Shown piece after piece: positions 45,131-56,053 of a stretch of 64,000 bases of DNA. The stretch spans positions 186,976 to 250,975 of the forward strand of contig NKYR01000002.1 in NCBI GenBank assembly GCA_003184365.1, given 5' to 3'. The notes under the pieces are model-generated. The model did not search any database, had not been told where the DNA came from, and saw only the letters and a list, made by a program, of their open reading frames with translations. Position 1 is the stretch's first letter, and every line of letters starts with the position of its first letter. The position numbers and the translations under genes were made by a program. Source of the stretch: Evernia prunastri (taxonomy: Eukaryota > Ascomycota > Lecanoromycetes > Lecanorales > Parmeliaceae).

Positions 45131-46369
45131 ATGAAGGGCCTTTTCGCTTTCGTCGCTACTTCCACCGTTCTTGCCACGGGATTGGCGTCTCTCGACTTGC
45201 TATCGCCTCCCGACGGTGTTCTATCACTTCCACCACAGCTCTCGAGAGAGTCTCTGAGTAATTTTCTAGACCGACTTTTTTTCAATGAGACTGGGGACTT
45301 CTCCAATAACACATATTCTGCCGGCCCAAAAAGAAAGAGGGTCATCACTACTGCCGATGCAACGGGTCCCTACACGGAGTCATGTGGCCTTCACCAATCA
45401 AGCTGGAACGATGAAACGGGCTCGGAAACGATTACATATAACATCAGCGCAGATTTTTCCAATCGCAGTACTGGGCTTAAACTCAGTACTGACATAGGCG
45501 ATTACACATTCTCCAATGGCACAACGACCAACGACACTAAAATTGGGGACATCGTTGCTGATGTATACTCCCTGCGGCATTCAAGGCAAAGTCCCAACCT
45601 AAACTATGCCAATCACACAGCAGTAGTTGCCCGGCTAGGCCTAGCACAAGCAGATCAACTCTTGAATAACGGACTCATCTGTCAGAATACTTCAAGCACA
45701 GCACAGAATGTACCTGTCATCCGTGACGAACTCCGACATCTGCTCATGAACAAGCACAGCTACTGGACGGCCGTCCTTCTCACCGTAGCAACCTGCGCCG
45801 CCGCCGGCGGTGGCCTCGCAGCCATCACTGATCTCTATTGGTTCGGCAATGTCTCAGCCCAGAATGTCGTTCAAACATCTATCGTGGTTGGGTCCGTTAT
45901 CCTCATCGGTGGTATCCTAACCCGCTGCGACCAAGTCGGACGCCTAGATAGAGCCGAGGAAATAATACCGACCGTAAGGGAACTGGTCCCGCAAGGTCGC
46001 GAGGCCATCGTCCAGAACGTCTACATTGCCTGGGCTCGCAGGCAAGTGCGAAGGATAATACGACAGCGAGTACAGGAGGCGCTGAGTGAGGTGGCGATGA
46101 GTGAGGCCGGCGTCACCTCAGAGGCCGGCGTCGCCTCAGGGGGGGCCGGTTCGGATGTTGCATCACCCCATACTTCAGGCTCCGACACTTCCGTTTATGG
46201 CACTCCTAACTCCCACATATCAAGCAGCTGCCTTTCCGAAGTGGAGGCTGGGCTAGCTAGCAGCGCCTTGGGGCAAATGAGCGATGTGGACTTGTGTCTT
46301 GAGCCCATCGAGGAAGTACTTGAGCAATTGCTACCGCGCGACGAACAAGGTCACTGCGATTCTACGTAG
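45131..46369 (+). CDS. Orphan secreted/membrane protein, unknown function
   Basis: I do not recognise this family. A single exon encodes 412 residues. The start at 45131 gives a clean signal peptide (MKGLFAFVATSTVLATGLAS); a Met at 45098 would mask it. The ectodomain to about residue 200 is rich in potential N-glycosylation sites (NETGDFS, NNT, NISADFSNRS, NGTT, NDT, NHT, NTS) and has few cysteines. Two hydrophobic segments follow: WTAVLLTVATCAAAGG and a second around VVQTSIVVGSVILIGGIL. The C-terminal part has a basic Arg-rich helix and an acidic Ser-rich tail with a short repeat (SEAGVTSEAGV). The open frame and signal peptide make a real gene likely. It stands alone among decayed sequence, so it may be lineage-specific. 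Confidence 0.65.
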   Translation: MKGLFAFVATSTVLATGLASLDLLSPPDGVLSLPPQLSRESLSNFLDRLFFNETGDFSNNTYSAGPKRKRVITTADATGPYTESCGLHQSSWNDETGSETITYNISADFSNRSTGLKLSTDIGDYTFSNGTTTNDTKIGDIVADVYSLRHSRQSPNLNYANHTAVVARLGLAQADQLLNNGLICQNTSSTAQNVPVIRDELRHLLMNKHSYWTAVLLTVATCAAAGGGLAAITDLYWFGNVSAQNVVQTSIVVGSVILIGGILTRCDQVGRLDRAEEIIPTVRELVPQGREAIVQNVYIAWARRQVRRIIRQRVQEALSEVAMSEAGVTSEAGVASGGAGSDVASPHTSGSDTSVYGTPNSHISSSCLSEVEAGLASSALGQMSDVDLCLEPIEEVLEQLLPRDEQGHCDST

Positions 46370-46799
46370 CGGCTTGGACCTGGAGGGAAAACATTCGAGG
46401 AGGGAGCGCTTCGTTCTTTTAGACCAGTATGCAATTGAAGCATATCGTTTTTAGCAGTCAGCTTCAGCAGTCAACAGGTCGTGACTCTAGTAATCCGGCG
46501 ATCTCTCAGTCGCCGGCTTGGCAATATCCACTTTCGCCATTGGCATAGCACCGACTTCACTGCGAGATTAACAACTTTTTACGAGAAACTGTCCATCTCC
46601 TCTAGGACTCTGCCTCCTCCCTTTCGCTGTCATCGACCCACATCCCCCAAGCACACAACATGCCCTGTGCATTCGCCAAGCACTTCTAAAGACACCCGCT
46701 GACCAGAAGCCACCCTAATATGCAAATAGATCCAATGAGCTGAGCTCATCCTCCGACCCAATGCATTCGAGTGTCAGTCAGCAGCATTTTAACCAAACA

Positions 46800-48620
46800 C
46801 TGAACCATGAAGACGAGTAATATGAAAGTCTCTGTTCCGTGAGCTTACATGGCGACATCGCATTGGAACCCTCAGCCTTCCGAAACACTCTCCATGCTTG
46901 GCGAATCTCCTTCGCAAAAGCTCGAAAAGACAGACTTCTACTACCTGCACTTCCTCGAGCTTCGGTCCCGTCAATCAGGAGATCAAGTCAATCCTTACAA
47001 CGACTGTATGCTGGGCGTCACCCCGAACGTTCATTAGCTCTTACCTTTACCTCCATCTCGAGTACAAATCGAACTCTTACTGGATCGAAGCCATCTGCAT
47101 CGATCAAGGTAATCCTTTTGACCGAAACACTCAAATTCCACTGACGAAAGTAATCTACATAGAAGCCATTAAGGTCATTGTCTGGCTTAGCGGTGGATGA
47201 TGCCCACGTTAATCGAAGTGATACCTGAACCAAATCCGAGGCTGTGCGAATTCGATGGCCGTTTAGGCATCAACAAACACACGTGTACATCTCATGGTTT
47301 ACCAAGACGCTCTGAGGGGGTTTGGCATGGGACTCGCAAGCTATTTACCCCCATTCCTTCTTACTGATTTGTGAAATGTTTCAAGAAGTAGTCCTTTCTG
47401 AAAGCGGGGTGGTTATGGGCACGGACAAGATCACGAATGTGGATAACTAGTCGACTTCACGGGGAGTATCATGTCTGCGTCAGTCGTGGACTTGACAAGA
47501 GATACTGATACAGACTTCATGGCCGTTCTCAAAGGCTGGACCATGGTGCGAAGGATATCGCCCTTCAGGAGGGGACGAGCTATTGGGCAAGGGACTGACT
47601 TCATGGGCCCCATGGAAACTAGGCGAGAACCATGAGACCTCCTTGGACTGGCTTCCCATGCTCTCGGAGAAATCCTCCGGGTTCCAAAGTGACTCGATCG
47701 GCCATTGAGATCTGTATTGAAGCAGCAAAGTTTGACGTCGCAAATGACCCCACTCTCCCCACATCACGTTGTGCGTATCCGGACTGCTTGAACAGTAAAC
47801 CGTCACACGGCAAATTGTGCCGGCATCGATCCCTGGTGCGTAGACTCTTAGCCAGCCAATTGCAAGTCTCCCCGCGAGTCCGGAGACTAAATCTGAACGG
47901 CGAGGGTGGTCCGATTCACCACGCAGGGCTGGACCCTTCTCTTCTAAACTCCGCCTCTGGCATCCGTTTGACCATCGCTAAGCGCTTTCACAGCGCAACA
48001 TCTACAACGAACGATCTCTAACGGTGTAGAACCCGATGAAGTTGCCCAAGTTGTCCCCGATGGCTAACAAGAGGGCTATTCCGCCGCCCTCCATCTCAGT
48101 GACGGCCGAGCAGCTTGTAAACTTGTTTGGGAAGACGCTTGCTTTGGAAGTCTTTCAAAATAGATATACCATTCGCGCCCAGACAGAGACATTCCAGAAA
48201 CGCATCGGCGCGCTTTTGTCGCCAATACCTCGAATGGCAAAAAATGCACCAGCGATCAGCGCGATACGTAAGTTTTCATGAGAGTCGGTTTGGCTATTAA
48301 CATTATCGCCGCAATGAAGGGCCAGCCTGTGATTATGCGTGCTAGGTAAGCAGTATATGAACACTTAGGGAGCGGATGCAAATGTTTTGTTTCGCGCCGC
48401 GGCTATAGGTTGTCTTGAGTGGCGTTTTCCTTTTATCGAAGAACGGGAGGAGCACCTTGAAGCGTAAGAGGATAACGATTAGAGATCAGATCTGTGTGAC
48501 TCGCAATGCGTGTATGCCGTTTGTTATCGGGCCGGGACAAGAGGAGATTTTCAGCAAGTTGATTGGGGAGGCCTATGTGGATGGGCGTGATAAGCTCGCT
48601 TTCTTCAGCTTGCCTCGCGA
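46800..48620 (+). pseudogene. HET-domain (heterokaryon incompatibility) gene remnant
   Basis: The HET domain core is visible at 47065-47200 as SYWIEAICIDQGN and VIYIEAIKVIVWLSGG, which match the family's W-I-D-A-I-C-I-N-Q and VIVWLG motifs. It is cut by frame changes just upstream (near 47035) and by stops just downstream. The C-terminal HET signature survives at 48475-48600 as DQICVTRNACMPFVIG and LIGEAYVDG. In between, the frame is broken repeatedly. HET proteins trigger cell death on fusion of unlike strains; this copy cannot make a full protein. The boundaries are approximate. Confidence 0.6.
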
Positions 48621-48699
48621 CGAAGTCGACAAAAAAAATAACGATTTTGGCGGCAAAAGCCAGGGCGGATGGGTGCACGCGGTCATGGCGGGGGGTTAG

Positions 48700-50645
48700 G
48701 AATCGCATTGGCTGGGCCCGCTGATGATACCTTGAAAGTTGCAAAATTTTGTATTTCCAATTTTGATACATCGAAATCTCCCCTTTCCTCCACCATCGCA
48801 TCAAAGACAGATTCCGGGTCAGGCTCAGTCCTGAAGGTGGAATGCCCTGCTCTTGCCACCTGGCGTGTGCGTCGCGGGGGACCAGGATCCTCTCTTAGCC
48901 AGCAACCTCAGGAACAAATTGGGGCGTCCAGCCCGGTACTCATTTTAAACCATCTACGACCAGCAACAGATGGGCGCCGGTATAACAGTGGCGAATGGAT
49001 TCTGTGCAGCCAGCAACTACGGGCTTGCAGATGTTGATCCGGACGCCCCTTTTTCCTCTCGCTACGGCTTTTCATGCTTTTCGTAACCAGCAGGGGGAAT
49101 CCAGGGTGGTTTGCTGTTCAGGTTCTTTTCTGGTGGGCATACGATTGGCCGGATCGTGGGCGACATGTTTTCTAATTTGACCCGAGATGGAGGACTCGAC
49201 CTCCTTTACATGAACGGCGCAGACTAGAGAGGTTTGTTAGTGCACTTCATTGAGGCGGGTTCCCCCTTTCGCGTACTTATGATTAACAGATACGTAAGAT
49301 GATCATACAAGAAGCCTCAACTAAGAGGACTACCTAAGGCTCAATCGCAGCACTACACTCATATTCTACGACATCTGTTACCGGGCTCACTTCACCCTAG
49401 TGTCGTAGAGTAGATGGATCCGATGTTGTAGGATATTTTCACCCCTGCTCGGCTACCTTAGGCTACTCGCTACGTCCAAACGAGGCGAGTTCCAGACTTC
49501 CAGTTGCGTGGGTACTTCCTTGTTGTAAACAGAAATCCAGCTCAACCTCACCCTTCATCAAGGTGGCCACACTAGTCTTTGATCGAGTAAAGCGTCATAT
49601 GATCAAACATCCATAATAGATTCTCGCAACAAACTGAAGGTACTTTATCATTTGAATCCTGGGACTCAGTGACCATTATTGGCCTTGGTGAGGAATTCAT
49701 GACCTGATTTGTGACCATCAGCGTATTTTGAGGCTGTTTCAGATAGATTTGATATATATTTTCTACCGTATCTCCCCTATCCTTCCTACTATACTCTACC
49801 TATCATGCCCACCATTCTACCACTTAGGAGAATGTCACCAAAGAGGGCCCCAAAGACCTCTGAGAAGGCTTCAAAGAACCCCTAAGACCCCTAAGGCCAG
49901 AAACCTCTAAGCCCCCGCCATCAAATGGGTACCTAGAGCAGGACATTCATCTCATCGTTGAGCGATTCACGAATCACGGAAACCTGAAACATTACCCCAG
50001 TTAACGTTAGTTATTGTCAACACTAAGGTACCTTATTACTCAAACTTTAATGCGTGACTACTATTATATTATAATGACTTATAAATTAATACTTAAAAAA
50101 GTATTATCCAAAAATATAGACTCCTTATACGCTTCTATATACCATCTAAAGATCTTCGAGAGATCCCTCCTATACACACTTGCTTCTTCGCTCTTACGAT
50201 ACGCTAAAATTTTAATCAGACTACCTAGTCCCATCGAGAGCCAACGACTAAAGTTCGAAGACAGCATTTTAGTGTGAGGGAGGTTCACGCCTAGTGAACA
50301 GGGGATATCTGCGTATGGGCTGCCAAAATATATTACTTAAAATTATGGCTCCTCAGCTGGCCGATCTTGCAATCTCACAAAATTAGACTACTACTACTTC
50401 TTTCCTTGCTTTCGGTTTCAAGTAGATATCTTGGTGTTGGTGCCTTAGCAACAATCGAATAGTGTGATCTCCGACTATATACCCTTGCAAGTTGCAAGCG
50501 AGCATTGCAATCTTATTCAGTTGCTCGTTCTACAGTAAACGAGATGAGATGAGTACAATGGCATTCTACTATGATTTCAGAAGAATATATAAAGCTCCAG
50601 CTTCGCGCTCACCTCCCTCATCACGAAACATACAAGGCCCACAAA
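48700..50645. other. Gene-poor spacer with AT-rich island
   Basis: Nearly 2 kb without a supported gene. The part from about 49990 to 50290 is strongly AT-rich and Leu/Ile/Tyr-rich when translated, as expected for a decayed, possibly RIP-mutated repeat; I found no terminal repeats. A run of CCCCTAAG-like words lies near 49877-49915. A TATA-like TATATAAA at 50585-50592 belongs to the downstream secreted-protein gene. Confidence 0.35.
50585..50592 (+). promoter_or_regulatory. TATA box of the small secreted protein gene
   Basis: TATATAAA lies 178 nt before the start codon, with a CT-rich, A-rich leader in between. The position fits transcription starting around 50620. This is inferred from sequence only. 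Confidence 0.5.
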
Positions 50646-50710
50646 CACCACGCTCTTTTATCAGCACCACGCTCTTTCACTAGCACCACGCTCTTCAGCA
50701 TCACACTCTT
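50646..50710 (+). repeat. Four imperfect direct repeats in the 5' leader
   Basis: The 12-mer CACCACGCTCTT occurs at 50646, 50665 and 50684, and a degenerate copy CATCACACTCTT at 50699. The spacing is 19, 19 and 15 nt. They sit between the TATA box and the start codon, so they are probably transcribed. Confidence 0.8.
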
Positions 50711-50769
50711 TTATCAACTTCTATAATCATCACTCAGCCCATAATCAAATCACTCGCCAAACCAACATA

Positions 50770-51126
50770 ATGCAATTCTTCTCCGCCATCTCCGCCATCG
50801 CGGCCCTGAGCCTCCTATCCCTTACCAATGCCATTCCGGCCCCAGCTCCTCAAGGCTTCGTTGGCACCCCTCCTCTCAACGGCGGCTGCAACACCCAGCA
50901 TTGGAAAGAGGGTCAAAAATGCTATGCGCTGAACGAAGCTGGCTGTTCCGTGAACGGCTGGGACATCGTAAGCCCCCGCCCTTCTGTAATCGAGTGTCGC
51001 GCAGCGTAGCTTATCATTTTCTAGGTCACGTGTGATAGCAATGGCAACGTTGATGTCCTTCAGCATTGCGGACAAGCTAGCTGCCATGAAACTTTGTCAG
51101 CCAATACATGTTATCTTAGCTGTTAG
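50770..51126 (+). CDS. Small secreted cysteine-rich protein (99 aa, 8 Cys)
   Basis: Two exons (50770-50967 and 51025-51126) join in phase 0 and give 99 residues. A signal peptide covers about residues 1-21 (MQFFSAISAIAALSLLSLTNA). The mature part has eight cysteines at positions 40, 51, 59, 69, 81, 86, 95 and 99, ending in Cys at the very C-terminus. Their even number suggests four disulphides. The second exon carries five of the eight, so the intron is needed for a foldable protein. The small size, single intron, strong promoter-like upstream region and AT-rich accessory setting fit an apoplastic effector or antimicrobial-type protein, but I recognise no named family, and the function is unknown. 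Confidence 0.8.
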
Positions 51127-52578
51127 GTCCAGATCGGCTGGGCTTGGACTCTGGAGACGTTGGTTGGGCAAAGAGAATGCTGGAAGTTGACTTGGGGTTC
51201 TTGTCGTTCGGAAAGGGGTATAGGCGGATTTCCTGATGGTTGGCTTGGGGTGATTGATGTTCTGAAGGGGTGTAGGCGAGTTTTCTAAAGCTGAGACAGA
51301 ACACTGTATCGAGTACATAATTGGCCTATCGTGCAATTCAGTGACCTGTCAAATATTTATAATCGCGTGTGTGGTGCGGTAAAACTGGACGAGAATTCCC
51401 TAATTGCCTTATCCTGTTGTTTGATCTTCATCCAATGATTTTCCGAGGTTCGGATACGGACTCGCTACGTACGAGCCACGTACTAGGGTATATGTAGGTC
51501 CCGCGGTGACAGCTACTTGAGATGGACTAGGGTATGGACATCAGGAGCAGGCCGGGGGCCAGTGGCTCTGATCTGTCTATCGCTATGGGGCAAATGCAAA
51601 GTTGTTCCATCTCTGGAATCGGTTTTTTCGGATAGCAGTGTATGGCAGTAGCTCATCAAGAGCCTGCGCACTCGAAGACGAACGAGCCAATGCTGCGGGT
51701 CGCTTTCTGACTCGATTCTGGGGGAATGTTTGAGGATTAGCTCATCGCATGAAGAGATTGAACGCTATTGGCCCGGAGATGACGGCCGTAGTACATTAGT
51801 GTGATCACTCGTGGATGTCGAAAGATCAGTTGCTATTTGGCATTTTGGCCAGCTTGGGTAGCTGCCGCACCCTTGCATAAGGAGGTCATTATGTAGCACC
51901 AATACGGCTGTGGCTACGGACGCTCCGGATTTGTACGAGACCGTCAGACTTTGCGCTGAAGGAACAATCGACGTAAAATACCACGTTAGTCTAGGTATGG
52001 AGGGTCTCATCAGGATCTTGGATTCTCACTTGCGAAGACATGCCTACTGACCGGTTCCACGCCGTTCAATTCTCGACGACCCTTATGCAAGGTAATGCTC
52101 GATCCACGTTCCGGCCCCCAGTGCATTTCCTCTAGCTTGGAGCAAGAATGTCCCCTGTTTATTGATCCCAAGCAAGATCCAAAGGGCAGAGCCCGCAATA
52201 AGTCTGAAGGCTAGGCTCCGCAAGCAACAAGAGAATCACAGCCTTGAAGTCAGCAGTACACGCGAGGTACAAGGCAGTAATAAAGGGAGCGAAGGTCCCA
52301 ATGTGGTGTACAATGAGTTGACCGGATGGAAAAGTAAATTAGTAACTGCCCATAAGGGTTGCTGTCTTAGTACCAGCCCGGCTATCGTCACGTGATGAGC
52401 TCTCGATAAGGTCCTTGGCGAGCTCGTAGATCACTCAACTCGATACGAGCTGCTTCGGCAACACAGCGGTTGTCCAAGACAGAATGCTCTACATCGATGC
52501 AATAATGGTGACTTGGAGTTAATCAAGTACACCAGCCGGACTTTTTCAGGACGTCGACCTGATTGCACATTCCCGGAA
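51127..52578. other. Intergenic, 1.45 kb, no gene supported
   Basis: No supported open frame. A weak duplication of about 50 nt (CTTGGGGT...GGGGT.TAGGCG at 51191 and 51244) lies just after the secreted-protein gene. The GCN3 promoter must be near its 3' end. Confidence 0.35.
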
Positions 52579-53689
52579 ATGCTCACCCCACCACCAGAAC
52601 AGAAAACAGCAAACCCTACACCCTCCGACCCCCATGGAAGCAGTCCATCCTTTGAGTACGTTCCTCAAACCCCTACGGCAATTCGGTCCATACTAACAAG
52701 CATCCAGCGTTGTCGGCACCTACAAAAACATACTTTCCACTGACCCTCTTATCACAAAGCCTGTCGCTGCTATCGAATCTTTGATATCCCTTCTTTCCGC
52801 ATCACCGCCCTCAACGATCTCCGAAACCCTCTCCCTCCTTGAATCTGCGACTTCAGAGCTAAAGGCATCTATCCCGAATTCGATCGCCCTCTCCGCTGGC
52901 ACGGATCTGTTCCAACGATATCTGATATCCACCTTGCAGCAAGGGTCTGCCCAATTTTCGAAGAGCAGGGGTAAGAAGAGCTCGTCAAGTGGTGACGGAG
53001 ACTTCAAGGCAATAAGAGCGCACCTACTAGCAAACAGCCTGCTGTTTGTCCAGAGGGCGAAAGAATCAAGGGGCCAGATCGCCAAAGTCGCACAGAGGTT
53101 TGTGCGGGATGGGTGTACGGTGCTTACGTGTGGAAGGAGCAGGGTCGTGGCTGCGGTTTTAATCGCAGCTGCTAAGGACGGAGCGAAATTCAGGGTCGTT
53201 TATGCAGAGGACTCAATCGGTGCACTATCTAAGACTTCCACGGACATTGTTACGGAACTGCGAAGAAAAGATATACCCGTTGCCAAAATACCATTCGCCG
53301 CGCTGGCCGCTTCGCTGCCGTATGTCACGTTTGCGCTAGCTGGGGCTGAGAGCGTGGTGGAGAATGGAGGGATCATCTCCGGCCTGGGGACGAACCAGAT
53401 GGGACTGTTAACCAAGAGTGCGGGGAAGCCATTTTACGTGGTTGCTGAAAGCCACAAATTTGTCAGGGTTTATCCTCTGGGTGGAGCTGATTTGCCGCTT
53501 GGACAGAAGATACTTGACTTCCGGACCGAAAGCGGAGAGGAAGAGAAGGAGCATGAAGAGGGAAGGAGGAAAGGAGAAGAAGAAGCGGTGGACTTCACAC
53601 CGCCTGATTTGATCACGACTTTAGTGACAGAGAACGGCGTGCTAACTCCGAGTGCTGTGAGTGAGGAATTGATCAAGATATGGTACTGA
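52579..53689 (+). CDS. GCN3: Translation initiation factor eIF2B subunit alpha (Gcn3)
   Basis: Regulatory subunit of the guanine-nucleotide exchange factor for eIF2, sensing phosphorylated eIF2-alpha under stress. Two exons (52579-52655 and 52708-53689) give 352 residues. After the phase-2 intron the protein continues with VVGTYKNILSTDPLITKPVA. Family marks include FVRDGCTVLTCGRSRVVAAV, the ISGLGTNQMGLLTKSAGKPF block and YVVAESHKFVRVYPL. The C-terminus FTPPDLITTLVTENGVLTPS is standard. A highly charged insert of about 20 residues (EEEKEHEEGRRKGEEE) precedes it, longer than usual in the family. The start at 52579 fits better than an in-frame Met at 52513, because the extra 22 residues are not family-like. 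Confidence 0.94.
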
Positions 53690-54025
53690 AGTTCGCCACT
53701 ATTGAGGTTGATGGTCCAGGAGGATTTGCAAGATAAAAGCGGGTGATACCCTTTGCTAGAGCGAAATGTAGCTGTGACTCTAAGAACATTTTATCGATAT
53801 CTGAGCACGTAATTGAGTACACCATCTGACTTGGGGAGGAGAGATGTAAGAGAAATTGGAGGTAATACCGGTGCTGAACCGGAGTAGCGCGTTGATTTCA
53901 ATGACGTCGCGTCTTCCCGCCAAATTGTATCTACTTTTCTTCTATCACGACAGCTCGACGTGTGTTTCCTCTAGCCGGACAGAACTCCAAAAATTCAGCA
54001 ATTGTATTCCCACCATCTCCACACG

Positions 54026-54585
54026 ATGTCCTTCCTCACCAGACTCGCTTCCCGCTCAAGAGCCTCGCCACTCCGTCTGACACCTACCAACACCCGTCAA
54101 TTCCACATAACTAGCGCTCGATCAGTACTGAGCGAGTCCGACCACGGTGGGCGTTCGTCCCAGCCTTTTCCTTGAAGCCCCCGTCTTGTTCCCATCTCCC
54201 AGACAAAGCCGTCGAGGGGCCGTGTGCGCTGACCGTCAAAATTCGCAGACCAGGACGCGGAGGACCGCAAGGCCAAGATCGACGAGCACAAGGATGACCA
54301 GCTGAGCAAGCAGAAGGACGGGAAAGGGCACTGGAAGAGGGAGCTGGGTAGCAACTCGGAGGCTGCCGTACGTACTTTTCCTCATGAGATTTCCCCCAGG
54401 CGCGGTTCCGGCGTGGAAGATGGCGGGATCACGGTGTGCGGAGAGCGATTGGTTGCTGACGGGTTGAGTAACGACAGATCAAGGCGGATAGAGAGGAAAT
54501 CACGGATGCGGAGCACGATATCGAGGGTCTTCAGAAGGAGACAAGTGCGGCTATGGAGGACAACCACGATCATGCGAAGAAATGA
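54026..54585 (+). CDS. INH1: Mitochondrial F1F0-ATPase inhibitor (IF1/INH1 type)
   Basis: Small matrix protein that blocks ATP hydrolysis by F1-ATPase when the membrane potential falls. Three exons (54026-54146, 54249-54367, 54478-54585) give 115 residues. A basic, Ser/Thr/Arg-rich N-terminus (MSFLTRLASRSRASPLRLT) is a mitochondrial targeting peptide. The mature helix contains DRKAKIDEHKDDQLSKQKD, then GKGHWKRELGSNSEAAIKAD, which is the conserved inhibitory core of fungal members. The acidic C-terminal coiled coil ends in HDHAKK. Both introns are about 100 nt and the frame sums correctly. Confidence 0.85.
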
Positions 54586-54929
54586 AAAGGCGGGAATGGG
54601 CGATTCTGATCATATCGACTTGAGAAGTAATGGTTGAATTCTCTCGGACTATTGAACGAAGCTCGTGGAGCTGAGTTCGTGGCAGCAATCCGGTGGATTT
54701 CCTACGGTAATAGCGACTGTTCCTAAGATGACTGATTGTACTCGTTATTTGTACAAAATCTGCTTCTATTACGCACGTGCACATACGTGAGATACAATAA
54801 CGCCGAAGCCCCCGCTCCATTTTCAGGCAACCCATACAAATTCCCCTGCTTACACCGTCTGCCAGCGCCCCGTCCCAAAGCGGCCCCAACCTGGCCACGC
54901 CAAAGATGATATTTGAAATGAACCCTTCG

Positions 54930-55790
54930 TTAGCTCTTCAGGATGACTATCAACAGTACGAGCACAACGATAAGTATCAGGATGACCGTCAATTGCTTGT
55001 TGTCCTTTGCCCTCATCGCCACGTTCCCCAGCTGTCGCCTCGCCCCATCCAGTCTCGACTGATGGCGGTCCATAATCTGTTCCGAATCGTCAAGCATACC
55101 GATCTGGTCTTCCAGCTCGTTGCCGATCTGTATACTGATATCCCTCTGCCGTCCAATGCTCTCCCCCAGCCTGTCCAGATCTTCGTCCTGTCTCCTCAGT
55201 ACCTGGGAATGGTACTGGTGTATCTGCTGATTATCTAAACGGCTCTGATCGGGTGGCCCTTCCTGTTCTGGCTCATCTCTGTACGGGAACAGCGCTGCTC
55301 TGTTCGCGTCTTCCTGAGGGTCTGGCGGTGCGTCCGTAAATCGGACGGATTTGTCTGGCCTGGGGGAGTCGGTCGCAGAGCGTTTGAGAAAGGACGACGA
55401 AGAGGGGTTTCGGGGTCTGATTTTCTTCGCAGCAGCGAAATCGGAGGAGAGGGCGGGGTCATTGGGTTGGGAGACAGAAGGTTTGGAGGTGGTGGGGAAG
55501 CCGCGGAATTGGGAGGTCAGGTCGTCAAATTGCTTACGGAGGTCGGCAGCACTTAAATAGGTCAGTTGTCGAGCTTCTTGTTCTTCTTATGGAGCTAATT
55601 GGACGTACGAGTCATGATGTGCCTCTACACCCTCCAACGCCTCGACGCCCTCGCGCATCTGATCCAACGATCTGGAGATGTGTCCATCTTGGGAATTAGG
55701 CTCAAGGTTTAGAGAGATGGCCCGCTGTCGCTCGAGCAACGACAGCTTGATATGATCAGCGAGCAAGTACAATTGCGATGGATTGGCCAT
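54930..55790 (-). CDS. SYN8: Qc-SNARE, syntaxin-8/SYN8-like
   Basis: Endosomal or late-Golgi t-SNARE driving membrane fusion. Two exons (55790 to about 55609, then about 55555 to 54930) join in phase 2. The N-terminal helix begins MANPSQLYLLADHIKLSLLE. A Pro/Ser-rich linker carries RPDKSVRFTD. The SNARE motif, about 60 residues, begins QQIHQYHSQVLRRQDEDLDR and continues to GNVAMRAKDNKQ, with the central Gln typical of Q-SNAREs (ISIQIGNELEDQ). A C-terminal hydrophobic anchor (LTVILILIVVLVLLIVIL) ends with KS and the stop, so it is tail-anchored. Homology cannot fully separate it from Tlg1-type Qc-SNAREs. It is divergent from the TRAF-type RING gene. Confidence 0.85.
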
Positions 55791-56053
55791 GCTAGAATAA
55801 CCGTGATAGTGATTTTGAATGAACTTGAAACCAGTCAGGCTGCTCTAGGTAATTGATACGGCCGCGAATGCCAGATGCCAAGACTCGATCTTAGCGCTGG
55901 CAGCGGAATCCGGCCGGAAAGCAAGCGCCCGAAAGTAAGGGATACCTTACCCTACTCGAGATTGATTTCTCTGTGTTTCAGCATGGAAAGGTCTTAAAGG
56001 TCCCAAGGGGCCTGCTACAATTTGAAGACTTCCTCGATAGCTCTTCGTCAATC

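Noticed and set aside
47632..48021. 129-codon plus-strand frame in the HET region
   Set aside because: It has no domain; it probably represents decayed middle sequence of the HET gene.
50014..50277. 87-codon AT-rich frame
   Set aside because: Composition-driven frame in an AT-rich island; no start context or homology.
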